DNA from: Methylobacterium sp. J-078
GTDB lineage: Bacteria; Pseudomonadota; Alphaproteobacteria; Rhizobiales; Beijerinckiaceae
Assembly (NCBI RefSeq): GCF_022829285.1
Contig: NZ_JAKSYI010000120.1
Coordinates: forward strand, 238,239-302,238
Length of the DNA stretch: 64,000 nucleotides
Direction of reading: 5' to 3'
Shown: piece after piece, positions 26,596 to 35,828 of the stretch
Layout: every line of letters starts with the position of its first letter
How positions within the stretch are numbered: position 1 is the first letter of the stretch
Translations under genes and position numbers: made by a program
The notes under the pieces: model-generated
What the model was told of the DNA's origin: nothing
What the model saw: the letters and a program-made list of their open reading frames with translations, nothing else
The model's database searches: none

Positions 26596-27278
26596 TCCAC
26601 CCCCGGTATCGGCTCGTCGCCTTCGACTTCGACGGCACCCTGGCCGACAGTTTTCCCTGGTTCACTTCCGTCATCAACGACGTGGCGGACCGCTACCGCT
26701 TCCGCCGCATCGCCGCGCACGAGACGCACGCCCTGCGCGGGATGGATGCCCGCGGGATCGTCCGCCACCTCGGCATCCCGGCCTGGAAGCTGCCCTTCAT
26801 CACCCGGCACATGCACCGGCTGGCGACGCGGGATATCGCCGGGATCCCGCCCTTTCCCGGCATCCCCGCGATGCTGGCGGATCTCGACGCCGCTGGCCTG
26901 CGGCTCGCGATCCTGAGTTCGAACCGCGAAGCCAACATCCGCCAAGCCCTCGGTCCGGTGTCGGCCGGACGCTTCGACACCTATGCCTGCGGGGCTTCGC
27001 TGTTCGCCAAGGGCAAGCGCCTGCGCGCTTTGATCCGGGGGGCCGGACTCGCGCCGTCCGAGGTGCTCTATGTCGGAGACGAACTCCGTGACCACGCGGC
27101 GGCGACAGAGGCGGGCTGCGATTTCGCTGCCGTGGCCTGGGGTTACACGCGCGCGGACGCCCTGGCGGCAGGCCGACCCGCTTGGCTGTTCCGGGCACCC
27201 GGGGAGATCGCGAAGACCCTGGCGCCCCGTGGCGATGGTGCCACAGCCCGCGAGGAACCGCGCGCGGACACCCCGTGA
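26592..27278 (+). CDS. HAD-superfamily phosphatase (phosphoglycolate-phosphatase-like)
   Basis: 228 residues. HAD motifs are complete: I, VAFDFDGTLADS (nucleophile Asp); II, LAILSSNRE; III, KGKRLRALI; IV, YVGDELRDHAAATEAGCDFA. An alpha-helical cap lies between motifs I and II. The substrate is unknown; Gph-like and 'carotenoid oxygenase'-type HADs look similar. TTG 26592 overlaps the kinase stop (cTTGA), so translation is coupled to the HWE kinase. That coupling is unusual and may mean a functional link. Confidence 0.87.
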   Translation: MIHPRYRLVAFDFDGTLADSFPWFTSVINDVADRYRFRRIAAHETHALRGMDARGIVRHLGIPAWKLPFITRHMHRLATRDIAGIPPFPGIPAMLADLDAAGLRLAILSSNREANIRQALGPVSAGRFDTYACGASLFAKGKRLRALIRGAGLAPSEVLYVGDELRDHAAATEAGCDFAAVAWGYTRADALAAGRPAWLFRAPGEIAKTLAPRGDGATAREEPRADTP

Positions 27279-27354
27279 CGTCTTGCCGGATCGGCCCCGC
27301 CGGCGGCACGTTGACCTCCGACGTCGGCCGAGCCGGGTTCGAGGGGTCCCTGCC

Positions 27355-27576
27355 ATGGACAAGTTGCTTTCGTCGAGCGCCGCCAGCGCCGTAGGCTTAC
27401 CGGACCGTGGCGTGGCCGCACGCCGGTCGCTGCGCGTCGTGCGGTCCCATCCGCTGGTGGCGAGCCTCGCGGGCGGTCTCCAGGCGACCTACGCGGCCCA
27501 GCCCGAGGAGGCGGTGACGGAGCACTTCGCGAGCCTGCTCGCCCGCCTGGACCGCAGCAGCGCCGGGGCCCGCTAG
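27355..27576 (+). CDS. NepR-like small protein (putative anti-sigma factor)
   Basis: 73 residues from ATG 27355, with GAGGGG about 8 nt upstream. The C-terminal half, HPLVASLAGGLQATYAAQPE then EAVTEHFASLLARLDRS, has the two-helix pattern of NepR anti-sigma factors ('IG..LR.LYD.....PVPD.F..LL.RLD'). The usual Pro between the helices is replaced and identity is modest, so the call is tentative. Context supports it: it lies between an HWE kinase and a hybrid kinase. No phyR or ecfG is in the window, so it would be an orphan copy. It converges with the hybrid kinase gene, with stops 4 bp apart. Confidence 0.4.
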   Translation: MDKLLSSSAASAVGLPDRGVAARRSLRVVRSHPLVASLAGGLQATYAAQPEEAVTEHFASLLARLDRSSAGAR

Positions 27577-27580
27577 GCCC

Positions 27581-30031
27581 TCAGGAACGCAGGCGCTCGC
27601 GGCGGCTCCGGGCCACCGCCCGGCGCAGGACCCGCGAGAGCTGCTCCACCGAATAGGGCTTGTGCAGCAATTCGAAGCCGTGGCTGCCCTCCTCGGCCAA
27701 CACATGGCTGTAGCCGGAGGCCAGAACCACCGGCAGGTCGGGGCGGCGCTTGGCGATCTCCTTGGCGAGCTCGATCCCGTTCATGCCCGGCATGACCACG
27801 TCCGAGAACACCACCTCGAACCGGTAGGGAATCTTCTCGATCTGGAGCAGGGCATCGGCCGCATTGGTGGCCCAGACCGTGTGGTAGCCGAGCTCCGCCA
27901 GGGTTTGGGTGGCGAAGCCGCCGACCTCCGGGTTGTCCTCCACCACCAGCACGCAGGTGCCGTGCCCGTCCGTGAGCGGCTCGGCCTCCTCCGGCGCCGC
28001 CTCGGCCGGAACCGCGTCCGCGATGCGCGGCAGGTAGAGAGTAAAAGTGGCGCCCCGGCCCGGCACGCTCTCCGCAAGGACCTCCCCGCCCGATTGCTTG
28101 GCGAACCCGAAAACCTGGCTGAGGCCGAGGCCCGTGCCCTGGCCGACGCCCTTGGTGGTGTAGAACGGCTCGAAGATCCGGTGCAGCGCATCCGGCGCGA
28201 TGCCGCCGCCCGTATCGGTGAGCGACACCGCCACGAAGGCGCCCATGCCGATGCCGAGGGGCGGAATGCCCTCTACCGTCCGGACACGGATCGTCAGCCG
28301 CCCGTGGCCATCCATGGCGTCGCGCGCGTTCACCGCCATGTTGACGAGGGCCGTGTCGAACTGGCTCGGGTCGGCGTGGACGTAGGCGGGGGCGTCGGGA
28401 ACCTCCAGCACGATCTCAATGCGGGCGCCCGTGAGAGTCCCCACCATCTCGCTGATCGCCGTGACGCTGGTGATGGCGTTGAAGGTCTCGGGCTTGAGGG
28501 CCTGGCGGCGGGCAAAGGCGAGAAGTTGGCCCGTGAGCTTGGCTGCGCGTGCCACGGTGTCGGCGATCGCGTCGACGTAGCGCGCGCGCCGTTCCTCGGG
28601 CAGGCCCGGCCGCTTCAGGAGATCGGTTGAGGACTTGATCACGGTGAGCAAGTTGTTGAAGTCGTGCGCGACGCCGCCGGTGAGCTGGCCCACGGCCTCC
28701 ATCTTCTGCGCCTGCCGCAGCGCCTCCTGAGCCTGGTCGAGGGCGGCCTCCCGCGCCTTGTCCTCGGTGATGTCGCGCCCGCTGCAATAGGCGCGCCCGC
28801 CCTCCGGCACGGCCGTCCAGGAGATCCAGCGATAACGGCCGTCGCGGGTGCGGTAGCGGTTCTCGAAACGGAACACCGGCATGTTCGCGCGCAGCGCGTC
28901 GATGGCCTGACGGCTCCGGCCCGCATCGTCGGGATGGATCAGTTCGAGCACGGAACGGCCCGCGATCTCCGATTCCGTCCAGCCGAGAACGATCTCCCAG
29001 GCCGGGTTCAGGCGCTCGAAGTAGCCGTCCGGGTGGAACACGCCGAGGAGGTCGGGGCTGACCTGCCAGGTCAGACCGCGCTCGTGCGAGCGCAGGATGA
29101 CCTGGCGTTCGAGGTCGGCGTTGAGGAAGCGCAGCTCCGCCTCGTTCCGGCGCAGCGCGATCTCGGCCAGCGCCCGGTCGGTGACGTCGACCCCCTCCAC
29201 GAAGATGCCCGTGACGGTGCCGTCGTCGCCGAAGATCGGCTGGTAGACGAAGTCGAGATAGCGCTGGCTCTCCGGGCGGCCAGCCTCCACCTGAAGAGTG
29301 AGCGGCGAGGCCGTGGCTGTGAAGGCCTCGCCGCTGCGATAGACGGTGTCGAGGAGGTCGAGATATCCTTGCGCGACTGCGTCCGGCAGGGCCTCGGCCA
29401 CCGTCCGGCCGATCACCGGCCGGTCGCCGACGAGGCGCATGTAGGCCGGGTTGGCGAGTTCGAAGCGATGCTGCGGCCCGCGCAGGACCGCCATGAAGCT
29501 CGGGGCCTGGGCGAAGAGCTGCTCCAGGCGGCGGCGCTCGGCACTGGCCTCGCGCTCGGCCTGGAGCCGCCCCGTGGTCTCGGCGCAGGCGCAGAACATG
29601 CCGGCGACCCGGCCGCCATCGTCGCGGACCGGCGTGTAGCCGAAGGAGAAGTACGTCTCCTCCGGGTAGCCGTTGCGGTGCATGATGAAGGCGATGCCGT
29701 CCATATGCGTCGCCTCGCCCGCATAGGCCCGGGCCAGGATCGGCTCCACCTGGTCCCAGATGTCGTGCCAGAGGTGGCGGAAGGAACCGCCGAGGGCGGC
29801 GGGGTGGCGCGCCCCGCACATGGCGGCATAACCGTCGTTGTAGAGGGTGACGTAGTCGGGCCCCCAGACGATCAGCATCGGCTGCTGCGAGCCGAGCATG
29901 ACGCCGACCAGGGTCTTCAGGGCCTGGGGCCAGTCCGCCGGCTGGCCGAGGGGCGAGGCGGACCAGTCGAAGGCGCGCAGGAGCGCTCCGGTCTCACCGC
30001 CCTCGATCAGGAATCCATCGCGCGACGGCAT
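27581..30031 (-). CDS. Hybrid sensor histidine kinase (PAS x3, HisKA, HATPase, receiver)
   Basis: 816 residues, with no clear membrane helix. There are three PAS-type sensors: ~15-165 (MLIVWGPDYVTLYNDGYAAM), ~170-300, and ~315-440 (DLLGVFHPDGYFERLNPAWE). HisKA is at ~460-525 with phospho-His in GQLTGGVAHDFNNLLTVIKS. The ATPase domain has the N-box NMAVNARDAMDG, DTGGGI and GTGLGLSQVFGF. A C-terminal receiver (~700-800) has VFSDVVMPGM (phospho-Asp) and LLHKPYS. The same architecture, nearly word for word in the kinase and receiver, recurs in the hybrid kinase at 53200-55116, so the two are paralogues. An HPt partner is not in the window. Confidence 0.93.
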   Translation of the reverse strand: MPSRDGFLIEGGETGALLRAFDWSASPLGQPADWPQALKTLVGVMLGSQQPMLIVWGPDYVTLYNDGYAAMCGARHPAALGGSFRHLWHDIWDQVEPILARAYAGEATHMDGIAFIMHRNGYPEETYFSFGYTPVRDDGGRVAGMFCACAETTGRLQAEREASAERRRLEQLFAQAPSFMAVLRGPQHRFELANPAYMRLVGDRPVIGRTVAEALPDAVAQGYLDLLDTVYRSGEAFTATASPLTLQVEAGRPESQRYLDFVYQPIFGDDGTVTGIFVEGVDVTDRALAEIALRRNEAELRFLNADLERQVILRSHERGLTWQVSPDLLGVFHPDGYFERLNPAWEIVLGWTESEIAGRSVLELIHPDDAGRSRQAIDALRANMPVFRFENRYRTRDGRYRWISWTAVPEGGRAYCSGRDITEDKAREAALDQAQEALRQAQKMEAVGQLTGGVAHDFNNLLTVIKSSTDLLKRPGLPEERRARYVDAIADTVARAAKLTGQLLAFARRQALKPETFNAITSVTAISEMVGTLTGARIEIVLEVPDAPAYVHADPSQFDTALVNMAVNARDAMDGHGRLTIRVRTVEGIPPLGIGMGAFVAVSLTDTGGGIAPDALHRIFEPFYTTKGVGQGTGLGLSQVFGFAKQSGGEVLAESVPGRGATFTLYLPRIADAVPAEAAPEEAEPLTDGHGTCVLVVEDNPEVGGFATQTLAELGYHTVWATNAADALLQIEKIPYRFEVVFSDVVMPGMNGIELAKEIAKRRPDLPVVLASGYSHVLAEEGSHGFELLHKPYSVEQLSRVLRRAVARSRRERLRS

Positions 30032-30158
30032 CGACGAGCATCCTGCACAGACTTGAGCGACGGGGCTCGCGCCGCGTCGCGCAGCGGCATCCCCGGCCCG
30101 CCGCGCGCTTCATGAAAGGGGGCCCTGTGCGCCGGGCGACCCGGACGGGTCCGCCGGC

Positions 30159-30656
30159 TTACAGGCCGCGATTGGCGCCCGGAACGATGCTGGTGCCGGA
30201 CCCGCTGCCGAACGGCTCGTACTTGGTCAGGCCGCGGAAGAGCTGGCTGAGGAAGGCGCGGTCGGCGCCGCTGGTCGGGGTGGTGCGCTCGATGAAGTCG
30301 AACACCTTGCCGTCCTGGAGGCCGTAGAGCGCGACCCGCTCGACCTTGAAGGCGGAGGTGAAGTAGACGGCGGTGACCTTCTGGTCCTCGACCTGCTCGC
30401 CGAGGAACAGGACCGTGCGGCGCGTGTTCTGGCTGATGTAGTACCAGGACTTGTTGCCGACCGTGGAGACGGTGGAGGGCGTGCCCAAGATCTGCAGCAC
30501 CTGCTCGGCGCTCATGCCGGGCTTCACCGTGGCCAGCGCCGCCTGGTCGATCTGGTAGCCGTGGCGGATGTCCTCGCCGATGCAGCCGGACACACCGGCT
30601 CCGATCACGCCGAGGACGGCGAGGCGAGCGAGCGACGAGACGAGACGGCGCGACAT
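30159..30656 (-). CDS. bamE: Outer-membrane assembly lipoprotein, BamE/OmlA family
   Basis: 165 residues. Signal peptide SRRLVSSLARLAVLGVIGAG then VSGC (lipobox, Cys ~23). The SmpA/OmlA domain follows: YQIDQAALATVKPGMSAEQV with LQILGTPSTVS, then SWYYISQNTR and VTAVYF. It is part of the BAM complex that folds beta-barrels into the outer membrane. I chose ATG 30656, with AAGGGTGG upstream; the frame is open further but without family character. It is divergent from the CBP3-yceD-plsX group, the arrangement common in Rhizobiales. Confidence 0.93.
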   Translation of the reverse strand: MSRRLVSSLARLAVLGVIGAGVSGCIGEDIRHGYQIDQAALATVKPGMSAEQVLQILGTPSTVSTVGNKSWYYISQNTRRTVLFLGEQVEDQKVTAVYFTSAFKVERVALYGLQDGKVFDFIERTTPTSGADRAFLSQLFRGLTKYEPFGSGSGTSIVPGANRGL

Positions 30657-30859
30657 CGGCCACCCTTGAGCTTGCGAGGAACTGAACGCGTGCATGGCCC
30701 CGATCCCCACCCCGGCACCGAGGCCTTCGAAGAATCCCGATGGAGGTTGCACCTTGACCGTTCGCTGCCGTAACGCGGGGTTATGGTTTTGACAAGGCAA
30801 GCCCGGCCACAGCCGCCGACCGACATCCCTCCCTCCACCGCGACGCGGGGAGGCGGCGC

Positions 30860-31483
30860 GTGATCGGCGATCTCGTGGCACGCCTGCGCGCCTGGGGCCG
30901 ACTCGGCCCCCGCGAACGGCTGATCGAGACGCTGCACCTGCGCGTCAACTCGGCCGCGCGCCGGCCCGGCCTCTATACCGGGCTCGGGGTGCCCGACACG
31001 CTGGAGGGGCGCTTCGAATGCCTGATCCTGCACGTCATCCTGGTGCTGCGGCGCCTGAACGGTCTGCCGGAGCCGGCGGCGGACGTGGCGCAGGACCTCG
31101 TGAATTCGGTGTTCCTGCAGCTCGATTCGTCCTTGCGCGAATCCGGCATCGGCGATTTCGGCGTGCCCAAACGCATGAAGAAGCTTGGGGCCGCGTTCTA
31201 CGGCCGCGCCGAGGGCTACGACGCGGCCCTCGATGCCGGAGATGCGACGGCGCTCCGGGCGGCGCTCGCCCGCAACGTCCTCGGGCTCGCAGCACCCGAG
31301 GCCGCCGCGCATCTGACCGACTACGTCCTGGCGGCCGCCGATGCGCTGGCGCGGGCCGACCTCGACGACCTCATCGGGGAAGGCCCGCGCTTTCCGGACC
31401 CCGAAGCCTTCCTCCCCGAATCCAAAGCCTTCTTCGCACCGCTCGACGAGCCCGGCGCAACACCGACACGGACGACACCATGA
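30860..31483 (+). CDS. Ubiquinol-cytochrome c chaperone (CBP3 family)
   Basis: 207 residues from GTG 30860 with GGGAGG upstream. The family core is ETLHLRVNSAARRPGLYTGL then GVPDTLEGRFECLILHVILV and the helix QDLVNSVFLQLDSSLRESGI with GVPKRMKKLGAAFYGR. CBP3/UQCC1 proteins assist cytochrome b biogenesis for the bc1 complex. The stop overlaps the next gene (ATGA), as in other Alphaproteobacteria. Confidence 0.93.
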   Translation: MIGDLVARLRAWGRLGPRERLIETLHLRVNSAARRPGLYTGLGVPDTLEGRFECLILHVILVLRRLNGLPEPAADVAQDLVNSVFLQLDSSLRESGIGDFGVPKRMKKLGAAFYGRAEGYDAALDAGDATALRAALARNVLGLAAPEAAAHLTDYVLAAADALARADLDDLIGEGPRFPDPEAFLPESKAFFAPLDEPGATPTRTTP

Positions 31484-31989
31484 CCCGCCTGGATGAGACC
31501 GGTCCCCTCTCGCGGATCGTCAGCGTCGACCGGCTCCGGCGCAGCGACGGACACCTGACCGTGACCGCGAGCCCCGAGGAATGCGCAGCACTCGCGCGAG
31601 ACTTCGCGATTCCGGCCATCCGCGATCTCGTGGGCACCTACGAGACCAGCGGCCCGCCCTCGGCCTTCCGGGTACGCGGCACCGTGACGGCGACGGTGAC
31701 GCAGGTCTGCACGGTGAGCCTCGACCCCTTCGACGGGCCGGTCTCCGAGCCCGTGGACCTGCTGTTCACGGATACCGACCGGCTCCAGGGCACAGATGCG
31801 GAGGATGCCGACGTCCCCGATCCGATCATCGGCGGCAAGATCGACTTCGGCTCCATCACGGCCGAATTCCTGGCGCTGGGCCTCGATCCCTATCCGCGCA
31901 AACCGGGGGTCACCTTCGCGCCGCACGTGGAGGACACAGACGAGCCGCCGCTCGCCGCCCTCGGCGCCCTGAAGCCGGCCAACGACTGA
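31480..31989 (+). CDS. DUF177 / YceD-family protein
   Basis: 169 residues. The DUF177 core appears as GTVTATVTQVCTVSLDPFDG, then SEPVDLLFT and the acidic end DPIIGGKIDFGSITAEFLAL with GLDPYPRKPGV. The family usually precedes rpmF-plsX-fabH and has been linked to 23S rRNA accumulation. Here rpmF is missing and plsX follows after 187 bp. ATG 31480 overlaps the CBP3 stop. Confidence 0.9.
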   Translation: MTRLDETGPLSRIVSVDRLRRSDGHLTVTASPEECAALARDFAIPAIRDLVGTYETSGPPSAFRVRGTVTATVTQVCTVSLDPFDGPVSEPVDLLFTDTDRLQGTDAEDADVPDPIIGGKIDFGSITAEFLALGLDPYPRKPGVTFAPHVEDTDEPPLAALGALKPAND

Positions 31990-32176
31990 CGCCGTCGGGA
32001 CCGGGCCGGCGCAGGCTTTCGCGGACGGGCTCAGATTTCGTTTGCCCGACCGGCCTCAATCGTTATTTTCCGCCGCGCCGGGCACGGGGCCGGCGGTTCC
32101 TCGCGCCCCCGCCCATCTTCGGCCCTTTCAGGGAGGGCCGTCCCCACCCGCGACCAGAGGCCACCGGCCACCCGAC

Positions 32177-33211
32177 ATGTCCCAGAGAGTGTGCATCTCG
32201 CTCGACGCCATGGGCGGCGACCACGGCCCCACGACGGTGGTGCCGGGCGCCGCCATCGCCCGCGAGCGCCATCCCGAGATGACGTTCCTGATGTTCGGGG
32301 ACGAGGCCATCTTGGCGCCCCTGGTGGCGGCGGAGCCGCGCCTGAAGGGCGCCGTCGAGATCCGCCACACCACGGTGGCGATCGCCATGGACGACAAGCC
32401 GAGCCAGGCGGTGCGCTCCGGGCGCGGCAAGTCCTCAATGTGGCGCGCCATCCAGGCGGTGAAGGACGGCGAGGCGGACGCGGCGGTCTCGGCGGGCAAC
32501 ACCGGCGCCCTGATGGCGATGTCGAAGATCTGCCTCAAGACCCTGGCGGGCATCGAGCGCCCAGCCATCGCGTGCCTCTGGCCCACCGTGCGGGGGGAGA
32601 GCGTGGTGCTGGACGTCGGCGCCACCATTGGCACCGATGCCGAGCACCTCGTCGAGATGGCGGTGATGGGCGCAGCCATGGCGCGGATCGTGTTCGACCT
32701 CGACCGGCCGACCGTGGGCCTCCTCAACGTCGGCACCGAGGAGATGAAGGGCAACGAGGCGGTGAAGGAAGCCGCCCGGACCCTGCGGGAGACCGACCTG
32801 CCGAACCTCGCCTATCACGGGTTCGTCGAGGGCAACGACCTCGGCAAGGGCACGGTGGACGTCGTGGTCACGGAAGGGTTCACCGGCAACATCGCCCTGA
32901 AGACCGCGGAGGGGACGGCCAAGCAGATCGGCAGCTACCTGCGCGCCGCCATGAGCCGGACGCTCTCGGCCAAGATCGGCTACTTCTTCGCCCGTCACGC
33001 CTTCAAGGCGCTGCGGGAGAAGATGAACCCGAGCCGGGCCAACGGGGGGGTGTTCCTCGGCCTCGAGGGTATCGTGATCAAGAGCCACGGCTCGGAGGAC
33101 GCGCACGGTTTCGCGGCGGCCGTCGACCTCGCCCACGACATGGCCCGTCACGACCTCATGCGGACCATCCGCGACATGCTCGACCTGACGCCGGCGACCG
33201 CCTCGTCGTGA
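32177..33211 (+). CDS. plsX: Phosphate acyltransferase PlsX
   Basis: 344 residues. It converts acyl-ACP to acyl-phosphate for phospholipid synthesis, acting peripherally at the inner membrane. Family motifs are SLDAMGGDHGPTTVVPGAAI, VSAGNTGALMA, DVGATIGTDAEHL, GTEEMKGNEAVKEA and VTEGFTGNIALKTAEGTA. The length matches the family. It is followed 46 bp later by fabH, the conserved order. Confidence 0.97.
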   Translation: MSQRVCISLDAMGGDHGPTTVVPGAAIARERHPEMTFLMFGDEAILAPLVAAEPRLKGAVEIRHTTVAIAMDDKPSQAVRSGRGKSSMWRAIQAVKDGEADAAVSAGNTGALMAMSKICLKTLAGIERPAIACLWPTVRGESVVLDVGATIGTDAEHLVEMAVMGAAMARIVFDLDRPTVGLLNVGTEEMKGNEAVKEAARTLRETDLPNLAYHGFVEGNDLGKGTVDVVVTEGFTGNIALKTAEGTAKQIGSYLRAAMSRTLSAKIGYFFARHAFKALREKMNPSRANGGVFLGLEGIVIKSHGSEDAHGFAAAVDLAHDMARHDLMRTIRDMLDLTPATASS

Positions 33212-33257
33212 GTGGGGCGGGACGAAAGAAGGACGGCCCCATGACGGTCTTTTCCAG

Positions 33258-34250
33258 ATGACGGTCCTCTCCCATCCGGTGCTGCGCTCGGTGGTGGTCG
33301 GCTGCGGCTCGGCCCTGCCGGCCCGCTGCGTGACGAACGATGAGCTCAGCCGCACCGTCGACACCTCCGACGACTGGATCGTGCAGCGCACCGGCATCCG
33401 CCAGCGCTACCTCGCCGACGCCAGCGAGACCACCTCAGTGCTGGGCACCCGCGCCGCCCGGGCCGCCCTCGACGCGGCGGGCCTCACCGCCGACGACATC
33501 GACCTGATCATCTGCGCGACCTCGACGCCGGACCACACCTTTCCCTCCACCGCCACCGAGATCCAGGCGGCACTCGGCATGCGCGGGGGCTTCGCCTTCG
33601 ACGTGCAGGCGGTCTGCGCCGGCTTCGTCTACGCCGTTACCACCGCCGACAAATTCCTGAGCACGGGGAGCGCGAAACGCGCCCTCGTCATCGGTGCCGA
33701 GACTTTCTCGCGGATCCTCGATTGGGAGGACCGCACCACCTGCGTGCTGTTCGGCGACGGCGCCGGCGCCATCGTGCTGGAGGCGCAGGACGGGGCGGGC
33801 ACGAGCGCCGACCGCGGCGTGCTCACCGCGAGCCTGCGCTCTGACGGGCGCCACCGCGACAAGCTCTACGTCGACGGCGGTCCAGGCTCGACCGGGACCA
33901 CGGGCCACCTGCGCATGACCGGCAAGGAGGTGTTCCGCTTCGCGGTCGGCTCCGTGACCGACGTGATCGACGAGACTTTCCGGGCCTCCGGCACCACGGC
34001 CGACGACCTCGCCTGGTTCGTACCACACCAGGCCAACCGCCGGATCATCGAGGCGTCGGCCGACAAGCTCGGCATCGCCCGCGAGAAGGTGGTGCTCACC
34101 GTGGACCGGCACGGCAATACCTCGGCGGCCTCGATTCCCCTCGCCCTCGACGTCGCCTGCAAGGACGGGCGCATCCGGGCCGGCGACCTCGTCATGATCG
34201 AGGCGATCGGCGGGGGATTCACCTGGGGCGCGGCACTGATCCGCTGGTAG
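33258..34250 (+). CDS. fabH: Beta-ketoacyl-ACP synthase III
   Basis: 330 residues. It condenses acetyl-CoA with malonyl-ACP to start fatty acid synthesis. The catalytic triad is visible: Cys ~118 in FDVQAVCAGFVYA, His ~256 in FVPHQANRRII and Asn ~286 in RHGNTSAASIPLAL. DDWIVQRTGIRQR binds CoA, and the C-terminus GGGFTWGAALIRW is canonical. It lies between plsX and ihfA. Confidence 0.97.
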   Translation: MTVLSHPVLRSVVVGCGSALPARCVTNDELSRTVDTSDDWIVQRTGIRQRYLADASETTSVLGTRAARAALDAAGLTADDIDLIICATSTPDHTFPSTATEIQAALGMRGGFAFDVQAVCAGFVYAVTTADKFLSTGSAKRALVIGAETFSRILDWEDRTTCVLFGDGAGAIVLEAQDGAGTSADRGVLTASLRSDGRHRDKLYVDGGPGSTGTTGHLRMTGKEVFRFAVGSVTDVIDETFRASGTTADDLAWFVPHQANRRIIEASADKLGIAREKVVLTVDRHGNTSAASIPLALDVACKDGRIRAGDLVMIEAIGGGFTWGAALIRW

Positions 34251-34392
34251 ACCCTGCCGGCTTGGGGAGGCCGATCGACGGGGGTGATCCCCTCGGTAAT
34301 GCCTACGCAGTGTTGACCCCGACCTGAACGCCGATTAGCGTGCGCGATCATAGAGATACTAAGAAAACTCGAATCGCCTTGGGGAATGTCGC

Positions 34393-34713
34393 ATGACGGG
34401 AAAGACGGTCACACGCGCCGATTTGAGCGAGGCCGTCTACCAGCAGGTCGGCCTGTCGCGGACCGAGTCCTCCGCCCTCGTCGAGACCGTGCTCTCCGAG
34501 ATCTGCGCCTGTCTCGCCAGCGGCGAGACGGTGAAGCTGTCCTCGTTCGGGTCCTTCGTGGTGCGCAGCAAGGGCCGCCGGGTCGGGCGCAATCCGAAGA
34601 CCGGCGTCGAGGTCGCGATCGAACCGCGCCAGGTCATGGTCTTCAAGCCCTCGAACGTGCTGAAGGCGCGGATCAACGGCCTGAACGGCGCCGCCGAACA
34701 CGACGACGATTGA
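34393..34713 (+). CDS. ihfA: Integration host factor alpha subunit
   Basis: 106 residues. The first ~98 are canonical IHF-alpha: VTRADLSEAVYQQVGLSRTE, GETVKLSSFGSFVVRSKGRR, and VGRNPKTGVEVAI with the intercalating Pro in the beta-arm, then RQVMVFKPSNVLKARIN. GGGGAA lies upstream of ATG 34393. With a beta partner it bends DNA sharply at sites for recombination and sigma-54 promoters. The merR-type gene follows 8 bp later. Confidence 0.95.
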   Translation: MTGKTVTRADLSEAVYQQVGLSRTESSALVETVLSEICACLASGETVKLSSFGSFVVRSKGRRVGRNPKTGVEVAIEPRQVMVFKPSNVLKARINGLNGAAEHDDD

Positions 34714-34721
34714 GGCGCCCG

Positions 34722-35252
34722 ATGTCCCTCGCGATCCGGACCGACGCGGTGACGCCCGACCCGGGCCCAGGGGCGGCGCCGGCGCGGGACGTGCCGGAAA
34801 AGAGCGCGGGTGCCTTTCGCACCATCAAGGAAGCCGCCGACGAACTCGACGTGCCCCAGCACGTCCTGCGCTTCTGGGAGACGCGCTTCAGCCAGATCCG
34901 CCCCGTCAAGCGCGCCGGCGGGCGCCGCTATTACCGACCCGAGGACGTCGACCTTCTGAAGGGCATCCGGCGCCTGCTGCACGGGCAGGGCTACACGATC
35001 AAGGGCGCCCAGCGCGTGCTGCGCGAGCGCGGCCTGCGCTTCGTGCAGTCGGTGGGGCGCGGCGAGGTCGAGGTGGCCGCCCCCTGCGCACAGGATGCGG
35101 AGAGCGTGACCGAAGCCCGGCCCGAGGGGGACGCACCGAGCCTCTCGGCGGAATCGCGGGTCGTGCTGGAGGACGCCCTCGACGACCTGCGGGCCTGCGC
35201 GGCCGCCATCGCGCGCCTGCGGGTGCCGCCGGAGCCGGCCGCCGAAGGCTGA
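34722..35252 (+). CDS. MerR-family transcriptional regulator
   Basis: 176 residues. The winged helix is at ~30-100: GAFRTIKEAADELDVPQHVL with RFWETRFSQIRPVKRAGGRR, then YYRPEDVDLLKGIRRLL. The C-terminal part is a variable acidic helix with no metal-binding cysteines. The ihfA-merR pair after fabH is conserved in Alphaproteobacteria. Its effector is unknown. Confidence 0.93.
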   Translation: MSLAIRTDAVTPDPGPGAAPARDVPEKSAGAFRTIKEAADELDVPQHVLRFWETRFSQIRPVKRAGGRRYYRPEDVDLLKGIRRLLHGQGYTIKGAQRVLRERGLRFVQSVGRGEVEVAAPCAQDAESVTEARPEGDAPSLSAESRVVLEDALDDLRACAAAIARLRVPPEPAAEG

Positions 35253-35384
35253 GCGCCACCGGACCGCGCTTCGGCGGGGCCTGACCACTCGACGGGCGCA
35301 TGCCCCATCCCCACATCCGCCGGACACGGGCCACGTCCGCCCCCTCCGGTGCGGGCCGCCCGATGTCATCGGAGTTCGTCCCGC

Positions 35385-35828
35385 ATGTTGCTCGCCCGTT
35401 CCGCCACCCTCCTCGCCGCCGGCCTCCTCCTCACGGGGCCGGCCCTGGCCCAGACCACGGTCACGCGCAGCGAGACCGCCGCCAGCGGCAAGAGCGTGCG
35501 CCTCGTCATCGTGCCGAACCTGAAGAAGGACTGCTCGACGGGCCCGATGCCCGAAATCCGGGTGAACGGCGCCCCGAAGAACGGCTCGCTCATCACCAAG
35601 GTCGGCAAGCTCAAGACCCCGGCCAAGTTCCGCTGCCCCAACAAGGACGCGGCAGTGCAGGCGGTGTTCTACCAGAGCAAGGACGGCTTCACCGGCAGCG
35701 ACGAGGTGACGGTGGACGTCAAGGATTCCGACGGCAACGTCCAGACCCAGACCATCAAGATCACGGTCGGCGCGGGCAAGCCGGACGCCAAGCCGGATGC
35801 GGCGAAGTCCGGCGCCACCGACCTCTGA
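35385..35828 (+). CDS. Small secreted protein, Ig/cadherin-like fold
   Basis: 147 residues. Signal peptide MLLARSATLLAAGLLLTGPA, then LAQ (cleavage). The mature part is beta-rich: VRLVIVPNLKKDCSTGPMPE, NGAPKNGSLITKVGKLKTPA, and FYQSKDGFTGSDEVTVDVKD. The last looks like the 'P...G.D.F.Y.V.D..G' strand pattern of Ig-like or cadherin-like domains. Two Cys may form a disulfide. It ends in a Lys/Ala/Asp tail. The role is unknown. It is not evidently co-transcribed with merR (132-bp gap). Confidence 0.75.
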   Translation: MLLARSATLLAAGLLLTGPALAQTTVTRSETAASGKSVRLVIVPNLKKDCSTGPMPEIRVNGAPKNGSLITKVGKLKTPAKFRCPNKDAAVQAVFYQSKDGFTGSDEVTVDVKDSDGNVQTQTIKITVGAGKPDAKPDAAKSGATDL

